Shown piece by piece: positions 1-9,116 of a DNA stretch of 30,977 bases. This DNA comes from a virus. The notes below the pieces were generated by a model that saw nothing but the letters and a program-made list of their open reading frames with translations, was not told the DNA's origin and made no database searches. A program made the translations under genes and the position numbers. The stretch's first letter is position 1, and each line of letters starts with the position of its first letter. The stretch covers positions 1 through 30,977 of the IMG/VR virus record IMGVR_UViG_3300028548_001192; one strand, written 5' to 3'.

Positions 1-122
1 GGCTGTACACGCATATAATCTTGCTCCCGTATTACTTGCGGTTCAATTACATAAGCCATGCCTTGTGGTGCTATCGTTGGAGATACATGAACAGGATAAA
101 GCTCTAAGGGGCTGGGCCACAC
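1..122 (-). CDS. Partial unknown phage protein, runs off left edge
   Basis: An open frame of 40 codons starts at a GTG that overlaps the stop codon of the upstream 95-residue gene (TAGTG) and continues past the left edge. It reads WPSPLELYPVHVS at the N-terminus and has Pro-rich low-complexity content. An in-frame stop lies just upstream (132-134), so the start must be this GTG or the internal Met22. I do not recognise a family. It lies last in the visible late operon, downstream of the capsid gene, so a structural or lysis-linked role is possible but unproven. Confidence 0.5.
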   Translation of the reverse strand, partial: MWPSPLELYPVHVSPTIAPQGMAYVIEPQVIREQDYMRVQ

Positions 123-409
123 TAATAAGTCTTATCCCAAACACGCAATTTATCAAACTCACCCGATAGCATTTTGCGCTTAACCACTTCGGCTTTAGCA
201 TGAGTATCATCCCAAGCCACGCCAGCCTCTTTTAGCCATTCGCCCATCAATGCCGCATCAATAACGCCAACAAGTTTGTTCTCGCCAAACCCATCAATGC
301 CTTGGTCGCGGTATGCTTGCGCTTGGTCTAACATTGGGTTCCAATCATGCTTTCGTATTACATGAATTTTGTCACCATCAGCAACCCATTTTTCTGAAAT
401 CTTAGCCAT
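122..409 (-). CDS. Hypothetical 95-aa protein downstream of major capsid gene
   Basis: This is a 95-residue soluble protein with a charged N-terminus (MAKISEKWV) and Trp residues at both ends. It has no membrane segment or recognisable catalytic motif. The middle segment (GFGENKLVGVIDAALMGEWLKEAG) resembles small proteins often found beside capsid genes in podovirus genomes, but I cannot name a function. It lies after a strong terminator that follows the capsid gene, so it is probably expressed by read-through and at a lower level. The ATG start follows an AGGATAAC element. Confidence 0.75.
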   Translation of the reverse strand: MAKISEKWVADGDKIHVIRKHDWNPMLDQAQAYRDQGIDGFGENKLVGVIDAALMGEWLKEAGVAWDDTHAKAEVVKRKMLSGEFDKLRVWDKTY

Positions 410-421
410 TAAAGTTATCCT

Positions 422-448
422 AAAAAAAGGGGCGTATTTCAGCCCCTT
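422..448 (-). terminator. Intrinsic terminator after major capsid gene
   Basis: On the minus strand a perfect 7-bp stem (AAGGGGC / GCCCCTT) encloses an 8-nt loop and runs directly into a T-tract. It starts about 15 nt past the capsid stop codon. The G+C-rich stem plus U-tail is a classic Rho-independent terminator. It would end most late transcripts here. Confidence 0.9.
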
Positions 449-463
449 GGTGTTGTGCTTTAA

Positions 464-1417
464 TTAAGCTGAACAGTCAGCAACCAATCCTAATGATTTC
501 TCATTACGAACGACCAAAGTGGCCTCCGTTAAGCATTGTCTCGTGACATTATCCCCATTTTTAGCAAGTTCCTCAGTTTTCATCGGACGTAATGATGCTA
601 ATGCCAGCATATCGCTCTGTAAGATGAACACACTTCTGCTTTCCTGATGACGCGACGGAGTGAACGTCACAGAACCCCAGGGCGTCATATAGATCGAAAG
701 TAGCTGTGAAACCTTGCCATTTTGAGCAGTAGCGCGTTCATTATTGTTGCCCACAAATGAAAGTGCCCTCTGCATTTGTCCACTGGTTAGATATACAGTA
801 TCGGGAGTGCCCCCTGAGGTCCAAATTTGCTGCATACAAGCATCAAACTTAGTCTGATTAAACACAGTCAAGGCTCCATTTGTCCGAGCAGTTGCACCAG
901 GAACAGTTCCCGTTGGGTTAGCACCACCACCGCCCGTGATGTTGGTCACATTGGTTTTAATGTAAGACGTTAATCCACCCATTACACGCGCAGTGGTTGC
1001 ATTACCAGAAGCAAACGCGAGATTGGCAAAAATACTAGATTCAATGTCTGTCTTTTGCTCTTTGCCGACTTTGATTATTTCATGCGCCATTTGTTGACCA
1101 TAACCAATATTGGTTACACTTTGGTCAGTGCCAGAAATTGTGACGGCATTTTTAAATATCTGAGTGAAGTTGTGAATACGAGCAACAGAGGTACGAGCCT
1201 CGGCTGTAGTTGCGTCACCTTCGATATTTTTGTTGGTTGAAACTCCAGCGCGTAAAGTATCCGTTTGCCATTGGTGCAAAGTGTTAGTTGCTGACGTTTT
1301 TGGAATAGAACTGAGCAAAGGTACTTCACTGGGGTCGACGTTATAAATTACTGAGGAAACGTCTTCTTTTAGGGCATTTGAGTCAAATGTATCAAACGTG
1401 TTGGTGGGTTGTGCCAT
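464..1417 (-). CDS. Major capsid protein (SU10-like)
   Basis: This 317-residue protein begins MAQPTNTFDTFDSNALKED and has a central segment, IFKNAVTISGTDQSVTNIGYGQQMAHEI, typical of the SU10/DUF5309-type HK97-fold major capsid family. The length fits that family (roughly 300-360). It follows the scaffold gene and precedes a strong terminator, the usual setting for the most heavily expressed phage gene. The ATG is preceded by AAAGGA at suitable spacing. It should form the icosahedral or prolate head shell. The family assignment is from recognition of sequence pattern; I am confident of capsid, less so of the exact subfamily. Confidence 0.88.
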   Translation of the reverse strand: MAQPTNTFDTFDSNALKEDVSSVIYNVDPSEVPLLSSIPKTSATNTLHQWQTDTLRAGVSTNKNIEGDATTAEARTSVARIHNFTQIFKNAVTISGTDQSVTNIGYGQQMAHEIIKVGKEQKTDIESSIFANLAFASGNATTARVMGGLTSYIKTNVTNITGGGGANPTGTVPGATARTNGALTVFNQTKFDACMQQIWTSGGTPDTVYLTSGQMQRALSFVGNNNERATAQNGKVSQLLSIYMTPWGSVTFTPSRHQESRSVFILQSDMLALASLRPMKTEELAKNGDNVTRQCLTEATLVVRNEKSLGLVADCSA

Positions 1418-1441
1418 GATAAATCCTTTAAAATCAATAAG

Positions 1442-2425
1442 TTAGTTATTAAACAATAATGCGGCTGCATCTTGGACGCTGCCTGATTTTTTCAATTTAG
1501 ACATGAGTTTTGTTTCAACACTTTTAGCAGATTCACCAGTTTTCTTAACGCCAGATTTCATCAACGGACGGGCTTTTTTAAGCTTTGCTTGCACATCACT
1601 CTTGCCCTCTAATGACTGACGCCACAGCATACTTTCGTGAAGAACGTGCATGGTTCGCGCATCTACAACTGAATTTATTTCAGCCGCAGTAAAATTACGC
1701 TTTTTGCCATGCTCAATAAGATTGTCCTTCAATTTTGTTGCTTTTTTAGCATCTGCAAAATCTGGAACTAATCGTTTCAATTCTTCTTGCTGATATTGCA
1801 AATTCGCTTGGTTAGCTTCTGCCTGCGCCTTTTGCACTTCTTGATGGTTTTGCTGTAACTGGTTTTGATCGTCTTGGTACAATCCCATCTTTTCTCGGTA
1901 CTCAAGTTCAGCATCCATATAACCCAGAGGGTCATTTGTAAATAATTCTCTTGAGGGAAAAACAGGTTTTGCCACTAAGCCGTTCTGACTAAGTTTTTGT
2001 GCATACTGATCAATCTGCGCTCGTTGCTGGTTGAGATTATTAAAAGCCTCTTCCATAACTTTGCGCTGTTCAGCATTGTGTCTCATGTTTTTTTGGTTAA
2101 ATTGATCACCGCCATAACCTTTGGTTAGATCGCTTAGAGTTACATTAACTATTTCCCCGTCTATTTTTACGGGGTAAAGTTTTGTCTCAGCTTGATCGTC
2201 TAGTTCTTCGGAATCTATATCACCTTCGTCACTTTCGTATTCATCTTCATCATCATCTGCATCATCTGCATCTTCATCTGAATCTTCAACGTCAGCCTCT
2301 TCAACCTCGGTTTCTTCTACTTCATCCACTTCGGTATCGGTAGTTTCTGCCTTGGCTACTTCTGGCTCTTGAGCCATTAACGCCTCAACTGCATTTTCCA
2401 TGCTCAACTCGGTAGTCGTTTCCAC
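1442..2425 (-). CDS. Capsid scaffolding protein
   Basis: This 327-residue protein has a very acidic N-terminal third: residues about 28-80 are mostly Asp/Glu. Next come a short conserved core (LYPVKIDGEIVNVTLSDL, about 83-100) and a long Gln/Lys/Glu-rich alpha-helical region with probable coiled coil. The C-terminus is basic. This is the standard architecture of podovirus scaffolding proteins, and it lies between portal and capsid as expected. The start is GTG with AAAGGA eight bases upstream; an ATG eight codons downstream is a weaker alternative. It guides procapsid assembly with the capsid and portal proteins and is normally lost from mature virions. Confidence 0.85.
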   Translation of the reverse strand: METTTELSMENAVEALMAQEPEVAKAETTDTEVDEVEETEVEEADVEDSDEDADDADDDEDEYESDEGDIDSEELDDQAETKLYPVKIDGEIVNVTLSDLTKGYGGDQFNQKNMRHNAEQRKVMEEAFNNLNQQRAQIDQYAQKLSQNGLVAKPVFPSRELFTNDPLGYMDAELEYREKMGLYQDDQNQLQQNHQEVQKAQAEANQANLQYQQEELKRLVPDFADAKKATKLKDNLIEHGKKRNFTAAEINSVVDARTMHVLHESMLWRQSLEGKSDVQAKLKKARPLMKSGVKKTGESAKSVETKLMSKLKKSGSVQDAAALLFNN

Positions 2426-2436
2426 GGTGCTATCCT

Positions 2437-2661
2437 TTATTTGCTGCGTTTATCTCGAAAATCTTGATTGGTTATTGCCCGTTTCAAGATATTCTCAAAT
2501 TCATTTAAAGCCCGTAATAAGTTATGGGCTTCTTCTCTTTTTGCTACTTCATCAGCCTTGGAATGTAAGAAAACATTACACTGATTTGTTCGTAGGCTAA
2601 CAAAAACTTCCAAAAAAGTCTCATTAGTTAACAAATTTTCAGCCTGTGATTTTAAAATCAT
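2437..2661 (-). CDS. Small protein between portal and scaffold (74 aa)
   Basis: This 74-residue, mainly helical protein (KADEVAKREEAHNLLRALNEFENILKR) has an ATG that overlaps the portal stop codon (ATGA), which suggests translational coupling to the portal. It has no membrane segment or catalytic motif. Similar short genes follow the portal in several SU10-like genomes, but I cannot assign a role. A small head-assembly factor is plausible. It is kept as real because of the exact coupling and lack of any gap. Confidence 0.75.
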   Translation of the reverse strand: MILKSQAENLLTNETFLEVFVSLRTNQCNVFLHSKADEVAKREEAHNLLRALNEFENILKRAITNQDFRDKRSK

Positions 2662-4826
2662 TGCACATTGCCTAATCTGGGAGCCGCTTGCATGGCTCTA
2701 ACACGTTCAACATCCACTGCTGTTCCGTACTGACCTAAGATTTTAGCGGCTTCAATAAGTAGCTCCTGGTTCATTTTATCTCGGTTCAGATCATCACCAG
2801 TTTGTAATTCACGATATTTAAGTTGTAAATCAGCCAGTTCCTTGCCCTGTGCGCTCTGCATTTCAGCCGCTTTAACTTGCATATTGGCTTGCATCTTAAT
2901 GTTATCAGCCTGCATCTTGCCCTGCATTTTCATTTGATCGCCTTGCATACGCGCTTGCGCTTTTATCTGCTCAGATTCAATCAATGCCTGTGCCATTGGG
3001 TCGCCCTGCTGTTGAGCCATAGCAGCTTCTTGTTGGGCTTGTTGTGCCATTTGAGCCATTAACTGCTGCTCTTTCTCTGGTGTCATTGGCGCGTAATAGC
3101 GGTCAGCATTTTTAAGGCCACTTAAAGCCAGCATATCTGATAGCGTGTTTCGCATTTGAGTCATTGAAACTAAGCCATTTTGCGCCCCGTAGGTTTGCCA
3201 TATCTGCTGCTGAGTTTGGAAAGTTTGCATTAGCGCGGCAGCTTTAACGTCCTCTTTGCCAGTACCTAGACCGACATTGATTTCCATATCCATCGTGCTA
3301 TCCCACACTGACGGGTCAACAGGTATAAACTCCCCGTTAAGACGCATCATTTGCTCATCTGGGCTGTTTTTGATGGAAACGTGTAGCATGAGTTGGAATA
3401 ATCGTTTCATGCCTTCTGCGAGGTTTCTAGCCATAACTTCTACATGGCCTGCGCTGGCTTGTGCGGTCAATGCTGCACCCGTCGCTGTTGTGTTCTGCAA
3501 GGCGTCTGCGTTAAGGCCCATACTCATCTTAGAGATGCCTGTTTTCTCCTCTACGAGCATATCTAGGTATTGTAGTGCTGGTAGTGTGGAACCAGCTACA
3601 AAAGGCACTACAAGGGGGTTTACTGACCCTATTTGCTCACTGCGAATGATTGCGCCGATCTCGTTATTAAGCACATCGTCCATTTCCACCAAATCTTCAT
3701 TAACTTCTAATCTGGGCGTGTTTACCAAGGCCACGTTATCTAGTATGCCGCGTAATACGCTAGTGGTTGTGTCTTGGTCATTCATTACTAATTCAGCAAG
3801 CGATCTTCCATAAAATGCGTGTGGTTCTGGGTCAACGTGGAAATCAGCAAATGGGGCTTTATCCCAAGGCTCTTGCTCTAATATTTCGTAATTAGTGCCG
3901 CCACATAAAAACTTGTGTAGTGTTGGTACACCATCACCTTCAATGTCTATTTTTAAATAGGCTTCGGTAACCACAACGACACGCATGGATGGGTCATTTA
4001 CAGTGTTATTTGAGGTATCAATACTGGTTCCAAAACGTAACAAACTTTCTTCATCACTTAATGATTCATCTTCTTCTCCAGCTAAACCATCAATAATGTC
4101 TTGGTCAAATCCCATTGCAACCAAATCGCCTGCATATTTTTCAGATTTATGGCAGACAATGTAGGCATCATCAATCGACTTTGCAGTCCCGTCAATAAAG
4201 AATTCTTCTGGGGGGATACCCTCAATGACCATTTCCCCTTCTTCTCGCTTGTGAGAAATTAACATTGAATGAACATTGCGAGACATTTCCATGCCCATTT
4301 CGTCCATTTCCATTTCTATCTCTTGCGAGTGTTCAACGATTTCAACCTCATCATCAGACAAGAGCATTTCAACTTCTTCATCAGACAAATTCTCATAAGT
4401 GTGCGATTCTGCAATGGTCTCGTTATTCCACCACACCTTCACTATGCCGACTTTCTTAACCAGCGAATCATGTATCGCATTACTTAATACGTTGTAGCCC
4501 CCAACTTTGTTAAACACCCAATGAGTGTATGCTGTGGCTTGTTCTGCATTTTGAACGTCCTCTGGGCCTTTGGGTGTAAATTCAACAAACTTATCGTTAG
4601 TCAGAAACACACGCATTAAACCAGGCTTTGCACCACGCACAACATCACGCACTTTAGTTGAAACAACTTTAGATCGGCCCTGTTCGTGACTAAGGTCTAC
4701 AGCACCATCAAAATACTTTTGAGCGCGTTCTCGCTGATCTCGAATGTCACTGTCAACGTAATCAATAGCAGCCTCAATAGCGGCTTTTACTGCGCCTTGG
4801 ATTTCATCTTCTTTCATTTGTGGCAT
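2658..4826 (-). CDS. Portal protein (SU10-like)
   Basis: This 722-residue protein forms the dodecameric portal at the head vertex through which DNA is packaged and ejected. The N-terminal part (RSKVVSTKVRDVVRGAKPGLMRVF, about residues 51-75) and the middle (FHVDPEPHAFYGRSLAELV) match the large podovirus portal family seen in SU10/phiEco32-type phages. The C-terminus, about residues 610-700, is an unusually Gln/Met-rich helix (AQQAQQEAAMAQQQ, then repeated MQ/KMQ motifs), as in portal barrel domains. Its ATG overlaps the TAA of the upstream ejection gene (TAATG). The small acidic stretch EEVEMLLSDDEVE near residue 175 is an insertion-like feature. Confidence 0.9.
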   Translation of the reverse strand: MPQMKEDEIQGAVKAAIEAAIDYVDSDIRDQRERAQKYFDGAVDLSHEQGRSKVVSTKVRDVVRGAKPGLMRVFLTNDKFVEFTPKGPEDVQNAEQATAYTHWVFNKVGGYNVLSNAIHDSLVKKVGIVKVWWNNETIAESHTYENLSDEEVEMLLSDDEVEIVEHSQEIEMEMDEMGMEMSRNVHSMLISHKREEGEMVIEGIPPEEFFIDGTAKSIDDAYIVCHKSEKYAGDLVAMGFDQDIIDGLAGEEDESLSDEESLLRFGTSIDTSNNTVNDPSMRVVVVTEAYLKIDIEGDGVPTLHKFLCGGTNYEILEQEPWDKAPFADFHVDPEPHAFYGRSLAELVMNDQDTTTSVLRGILDNVALVNTPRLEVNEDLVEMDDVLNNEIGAIIRSEQIGSVNPLVVPFVAGSTLPALQYLDMLVEEKTGISKMSMGLNADALQNTTATGAALTAQASAGHVEVMARNLAEGMKRLFQLMLHVSIKNSPDEQMMRLNGEFIPVDPSVWDSTMDMEINVGLGTGKEDVKAAALMQTFQTQQQIWQTYGAQNGLVSMTQMRNTLSDMLALSGLKNADRYYAPMTPEKEQQLMAQMAQQAQQEAAMAQQQGDPMAQALIESEQIKAQARMQGDQMKMQGKMQADNIKMQANMQVKAAEMQSAQGKELADLQLKYRELQTGDDLNRDKMNQELLIEAAKILGQYGTAVDVERVRAMQAAPRLGNVQ

Positions 4827-7048
4827 TACTTATTTTCTCCAGATGATGCTGAATTACCTAGCAGAGCGTTGGTTGTACCTTCAACTGTTTCTGCGCCTAC
4901 TGTAATGCCAGCCGTATTAGTCAACCACTGTCGCATCCAGCTTGGATTCTTAGCTAGTGGGCTTTGTGCCATTGAACCTTTGGCACTAGCACTCATTGCC
5001 TGAGTTACGATTGGCAAGCTACCAGCACCCCTGCTAACAGGTGTGGGGCCAAACATATTGATAACCCCTTTAAGCCCATTTAAAAGACTATTAGCTGAGT
5101 TGGAGTAGTTTGCTGCCTTACTACTAATTCTCATTGCAGTAGACGCTAAAGCATCAATTTTAGATCTTTCTTCTTTTGTAAATAGGGTATTAACAAGCGT
5201 CTTATTAGACTTTACTGCTTTCCATGACGTAGCAAATGTTTGACCAGCTAAATCACCATTTGTTTTCATCATTTTTTCAGATAGTTTAATGAAAAACTCT
5301 TGGCGCAATCCGTTCCATGTTTCTGAGGAAAGTTCCTTTTTTAAAGTAATAAGATTACGAGTCATGCCTGTTTTATTTGGGTTTAAAGCAATACTAAATA
5401 TAGCGTTAGCTACATCAGTAGGGTCTTTATTTAAGACCATTTCCCCGTCACGGATACTTTTAGATGTTAATTCTTTTAATATGCCGTTATCTTCCCACTT
5501 TTTCATAAAGTCTTTGTGTTGACTTATAGCATCAAGCCAAGTGGCTACAGAGTCAGAATCCCCATACAAGAGCAAGTCATTTGATTGGTCTACTAATTGC
5601 TGATCTAATTGTCGGTTCATTGCAGCAGCAGCAGCACCTTCTGGGCCTGCTTGATTAGCATGACTGCTAAGAAGTTTTCTAGCTTCAAATATTGACCTTA
5701 AAGACTGACCTTCTTGAAGCAATGGTGCTAGTTCTTTATTGAATAAACGATATGCAGTAGGCGCACTAATATCGCTAAAGTTAGCATTAACATTCTGTAA
5801 TATTGTGCCTGCTATTTGGCTTCCGTTATCTGGGTCAATAAACGCTTCACTTCCTCTTGCAGTATCGTATGCCGCATCCCTTGCAGTGCCTTGTGCAGCC
5901 TTTGAAGCAACAAGTTCTGCTTGTGCCTGTGCGCCACCTACCCTTTTATCTATTACTTGCCCTTCTGGGCCTGCCATCTGCTGTTTAATATTTCCTAAAT
6001 TCTGCTCAATGGCTATATTTTGATCTGCCCTAATCCCTTCCATTTGCGACCTTGCTGAATCGCCATAATTTCCATATAAAATAGAGTCTTCAAGTAGTCC
6101 ACGGCTTTTGTCATTTGACACATCACCTCTTGTCATTGGAACAGGTGGGTTTAATGCCTGTGCAGTCCTGTACCTTGCAGTTTCAGCAGGAGTAGAGCCA
6201 GAGCCAATATCTACGTTCATTTCACGATAAACTGAGTCTAATACATCGTCAGGGTTTAACCCTTCTTCTACTAAAGCGTCAGCAATCTCTTGCTCTGCTG
6301 CGCCAGTAGGCATATCGCCCAACTTTGCTCTATTTACTATTTCTTTAACTTTATTAAAAGCTGCTCCTAATAAGTCACCAAATGGCTTGGCTATTATTGT
6401 TCCAAGCGCAGTCTTTGGCACTTCCATTACATTGTATTTATCTTTAGCCAAGTATGATGAAAACGCTTCTAGCAAACCGCCCTCAATGCCACCAGTTAAT
6501 GCTGCGGCAGTATATCCTGTGCCACCTACAAATTTTTGTATAGGTACGGCTAATGAGGCAATGCTGGAAACATTATATGCTGTAGCCAAATCTGCGCCTT
6601 GTGGGTTAGGGTAAAACCTTTGATATGTTTGAGGTTGACCCTTCTCATTTCTGCTAGTTGCGGCTGTTACAACTAAGTTACCAAAACTGTCTTGGCTAAA
6701 TTCAGCATCAGGTATCGCTTGCTGAAATCCTTTTTTAATACGATCATCATCAGAAGATGAGGCAAGAACCCCCATAATTAAAGATTTTCCAGCTTTGCTA
6801 GTGGCTAATTTGTTTACGCCTAAATCACTTAGTTTTGGTATTTGTGGTTCTGTATTAGCACCAGTAACCCAATCAGCAGCAGAACCAACAGCACTAACAA
6901 CAGCATCAACTCCCTTTTCAATGCTTCCGCGATTATCTTGCTTTTCCATTTCCTGATCAAAAGACTGATCTGCGGTTAACCCTCCATTAGAATTATTAGC
7001 AAAATATTCATCAAAAATTACTTGTTCACCAGCACTCAAATCAGCCAT
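4826..7048 (-). CDS. Large internal virion / ejection protein
   Basis: This 740-residue protein has an Ala/Gly-rich hydrophobic region (TGYTAAALTGGIEGGLLEAF, about 177-196), long helical segments and an Ala/Ser-rich C-terminus. It starts immediately after the stop of the 401-aa gene and overlaps the portal start. Large Ala-rich helical proteins in this position of podovirus genomes are usually internal (ejection) proteins that leave the head with the DNA and build a channel across the cell envelope. I see no transglycosylase catalytic signature. The assignment rests on composition and position, so it is an inference. Confidence 0.7.
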   Translation of the reverse strand: MADLSAGEQVIFDEYFANNSNGGLTADQSFDQEMEKQDNRGSIEKGVDAVVSAVGSAADWVTGANTEPQIPKLSDLGVNKLATSKAGKSLIMGVLASSSDDDRIKKGFQQAIPDAEFSQDSFGNLVVTAATSRNEKGQPQTYQRFYPNPQGADLATAYNVSSIASLAVPIQKFVGGTGYTAAALTGGIEGGLLEAFSSYLAKDKYNVMEVPKTALGTIIAKPFGDLLGAAFNKVKEIVNRAKLGDMPTGAAEQEIADALVEEGLNPDDVLDSVYREMNVDIGSGSTPAETARYRTAQALNPPVPMTRGDVSNDKSRGLLEDSILYGNYGDSARSQMEGIRADQNIAIEQNLGNIKQQMAGPEGQVIDKRVGGAQAQAELVASKAAQGTARDAAYDTARGSEAFIDPDNGSQIAGTILQNVNANFSDISAPTAYRLFNKELAPLLQEGQSLRSIFEARKLLSSHANQAGPEGAAAAAMNRQLDQQLVDQSNDLLLYGDSDSVATWLDAISQHKDFMKKWEDNGILKELTSKSIRDGEMVLNKDPTDVANAIFSIALNPNKTGMTRNLITLKKELSSETWNGLRQEFFIKLSEKMMKTNGDLAGQTFATSWKAVKSNKTLVNTLFTKEERSKIDALASTAMRISSKAANYSNSANSLLNGLKGVINMFGPTPVSRGAGSLPIVTQAMSASAKGSMAQSPLAKNPSWMRQWLTNTAGITVGAETVEGTTNALLGNSASSGENK

Positions 7049-8254
7049 TTAATTTACCTTATCTTCCAAATACGCTGCATATAGTTTAGCTTGCATATCT
7101 TTAGGCATAGTAAGAAATGCCTTTGCATTTTTATCAGATAACTGAGAAGCATAAACTTGTTGAGGCTTTGGTAATTTACTAAAGTCAAACGTAGGCCCAA
7201 AAGAATTAAGTAAATTTCTTTCTTCTTGTGAGAATAATGGTCTATCTTGAATTTCTTTAACTGCGTCTTGGTAAATTTTTCTTGTGTCTGGGTTGGCATT
7301 TATTTGATATGCCTGTGCTGCTGCTGCTAAATCCATTTTTCTTTGAGTTGCTGCTCTAAGCCCTTTTTGAATCAGTATTCTGGCATCAGAAGTCATGCTC
7401 GCACTACCAGCGCGTGACAATAATACTCTAAAGTCATTTTCTGTTTGTGTACCAGAACCAGGAACATACATCCCTTGGGCTACACCATTAGCAACAGCAC
7501 GATACGCATCTAATGGGCTACTACCAAAGCCTTCGGGAAGCATATTTAACATAGCTGGAGGCAATGAAGAACTATTATCCATTATTGACCCGACTTGGGA
7601 TAATAAATCAATTTGCTTTAGTGATGCTCTTGAAGATTCATAAGTAGACGCCAGTGAATTAACAGATCGACCAGAACCCAAACCAATTTCTTTAAATTGT
7701 TGTTCATCAGCAGTATTAGTAAGTTTATCTCCAATAGGAGCAGCATTATTTGTAATGTCAATGTTAGGCCCACCACTGCCACTATTAATTGGCATAATTT
7801 TACCATCACTACTTACCTGACGCGGAATTGATGGGTCTAACCCAAGCCTTACAGCTTCTGTAAATGGAAGCATACTGTAAGTTACAGGAGGTTTTTTGAC
7901 ACCTTGCTCCATATCAAATTTACTTAGAGTTTGATAATCATCTCTAGCTTGTTCAAAAGTTATTGAACCATTTTGTAGTTGATTGCCTATTTCTGCGTAT
8001 TTTCCACCTTTAGCTATAAGCATGGCAGCCGTTTTATTTCTTTGACCTGTTGCCTGACTTGTGGCTAAATCTTGTGCGGCTTTAGCATCACGCCTTTTTA
8101 GTAACGATGCTTTTTGACTTTGAATACCTGCCATAATGCTTGCGGTGTTTGGATTACCACTCATGCTGGCAAAGCCAGAAGCTAGATTAAGAAGGTTTTC
8201 TTTATCACCTAAATAAGTGCCTACTTTACTGCCAAAGTTATCCAGTAATCCCAT
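7049..8254 (-). CDS. Probable internal virion / ejection protein (401 aa)
   Basis: This 401-residue protein begins MGLLDNFGSKVGTYLGDKENLLNLASGFASMSGNPNTASIM, a hydrophobic Gly/Ala/Ser-rich start followed by Gln/Lys-rich helices. The C-terminal half (LLSRAGSASMTSDARILIQKGLRAATQRKMDLAAAAQAYQ) is helical. It lies in a run of four such genes between tail and portal. Similar N-termini occur in podovirus ejection proteins. The function is inferred from position and composition; no enzyme motif is seen. Confidence 0.65.
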   Translation of the reverse strand: MGLLDNFGSKVGTYLGDKENLLNLASGFASMSGNPNTASIMAGIQSQKASLLKRRDAKAAQDLATSQATGQRNKTAAMLIAKGGKYAEIGNQLQNGSITFEQARDDYQTLSKFDMEQGVKKPPVTYSMLPFTEAVRLGLDPSIPRQVSSDGKIMPINSGSGGPNIDITNNAAPIGDKLTNTADEQQFKEIGLGSGRSVNSLASTYESSRASLKQIDLLSQVGSIMDNSSSLPPAMLNMLPEGFGSSPLDAYRAVANGVAQGMYVPGSGTQTENDFRVLLSRAGSASMTSDARILIQKGLRAATQRKMDLAAAAQAYQINANPDTRKIYQDAVKEIQDRPLFSQEERNLLNSFGPTFDFSKLPKPQQVYASQLSDKNAKAFLTMPKDMQAKLYAAYLEDKVN

Positions 8255-8256
8255 GA

Positions 8257-9030
8257 TTATCTACCTCCAGCGGCAGTTGCACCAAGCGATAAATAATCAA
8301 ACAAACCTGGCCTGTAGGTGCTTGTTTCATTTGTATTCTGATTATATGGAGCAGCACCTAACGCCTGTAGTGGCATATTTAACGCTTGGTTTGGTTGCGC
8401 TACAAAGGCTGCATATCGAGCCTTGGCGGCATCAATAACCGCTTGCTGAACGCCTTGTTGCTGTAGCCCTTGATTCTGCATCTGAGCATCAATCTGTTGA
8501 CCCATGCCAAAACCTAAGTTAGACAAAGTGCCTAACTGGTTAGCTGCACCCATACGCTGTTGCTGACCTTGCAACTGGGCTTGCTGGTTCTGCATTTGCG
8601 CTTGTCGTGCCATTTGCTGTGAGGTGTTATAACCTTGCTGCCTTAACTGACCTGACATGGCTGCTGCACGATCTGCAAAGCCACGATTAGTTTCGGATTC
8701 AGCAATGCCATGCCTTGCGCCACCAAAGGCGTTAGCTGCGGTAGCCTGTGCGCCCATGTTGTTCTGAGCAAGAAGCCGTGATCGTTCAATGTCAGCAAGG
8801 TTTGTGTTTATCACACCCGTTTCATACGGATTTGAATACTGATTCATTGTTGCAGCAGTTGGAGCCGTAATCGCCATAGGGCTAAATTGAGTACCAGCGT
8901 TAGTTGCTTGGTTTGCTCTAGCCAAACCTTGCTGTGATTGCTGGTAAATGTTTTGGTTAGCAAGAGGCAACGCCTGGCCTATTCCTGTACCTGTTTGGGC
9001 AATAGTGTTGCCTGTCGATGAGCCTGCCAT
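8257..9030 (-). CDS. Gln/Ala-rich internal virion protein (257 aa)
   Basis: This 257-residue protein is extremely rich in Gln, Ala and Asn. It has a motif YSNPYETGVINTNLADIERSR followed by AFGGARHGIAESETNRGF, both commonly seen in podovirus internal or ejection proteins. A Gln-rich helical stretch follows (residues about 135-190). It lies between the 541-aa and 401-aa genes. The ATG is preceded by AAAGGA in an AT-rich 86-bp gap. Ejection role inferred from family resemblance. Confidence 0.7.
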   Translation of the reverse strand: MAGSSTGNTIAQTGTGIGQALPLANQNIYQQSQQGLARANQATNAGTQFSPMAITAPTAATMNQYSNPYETGVINTNLADIERSRLLAQNNMGAQATAANAFGGARHGIAESETNRGFADRAAAMSGQLRQQGYNTSQQMARQAQMQNQQAQLQGQQQRMGAANQLGTLSNLGFGMGQQIDAQMQNQGLQQQGVQQAVIDAAKARYAAFVAQPNQALNMPLQALGAAPYNQNTNETSTYRPGLFDYLSLGATAAGGR

Positions 9031-9116
9031 AATTTAATCCTTTGCTACTTTATTCACATTAAAAAGTATGCTTACTAACATTTGTTTGCGTAAAAATTAA
9101 TTAATAATATTATTCA
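9031..9116 (-). promoter_or_regulatory. AT-rich 86-bp gap in the late operon
   Basis: This is the longest gap between the virion genes on the left side. It is strongly A+T-rich, holds the AAAGGA ribosome site of the 257-aa gene, and has no stable hairpin followed by a T-tract. A secondary promoter is possible, but I see no convincing -35/-10 pair. Confidence 0.3.

Noticed and set aside
3256-3813. Open frame of 185 codons on the plus strand
   Set aside because: It lies wholly antisense to the portal gene, has Ser/Thr-rich composition of a shadow frame and no phage-like function.
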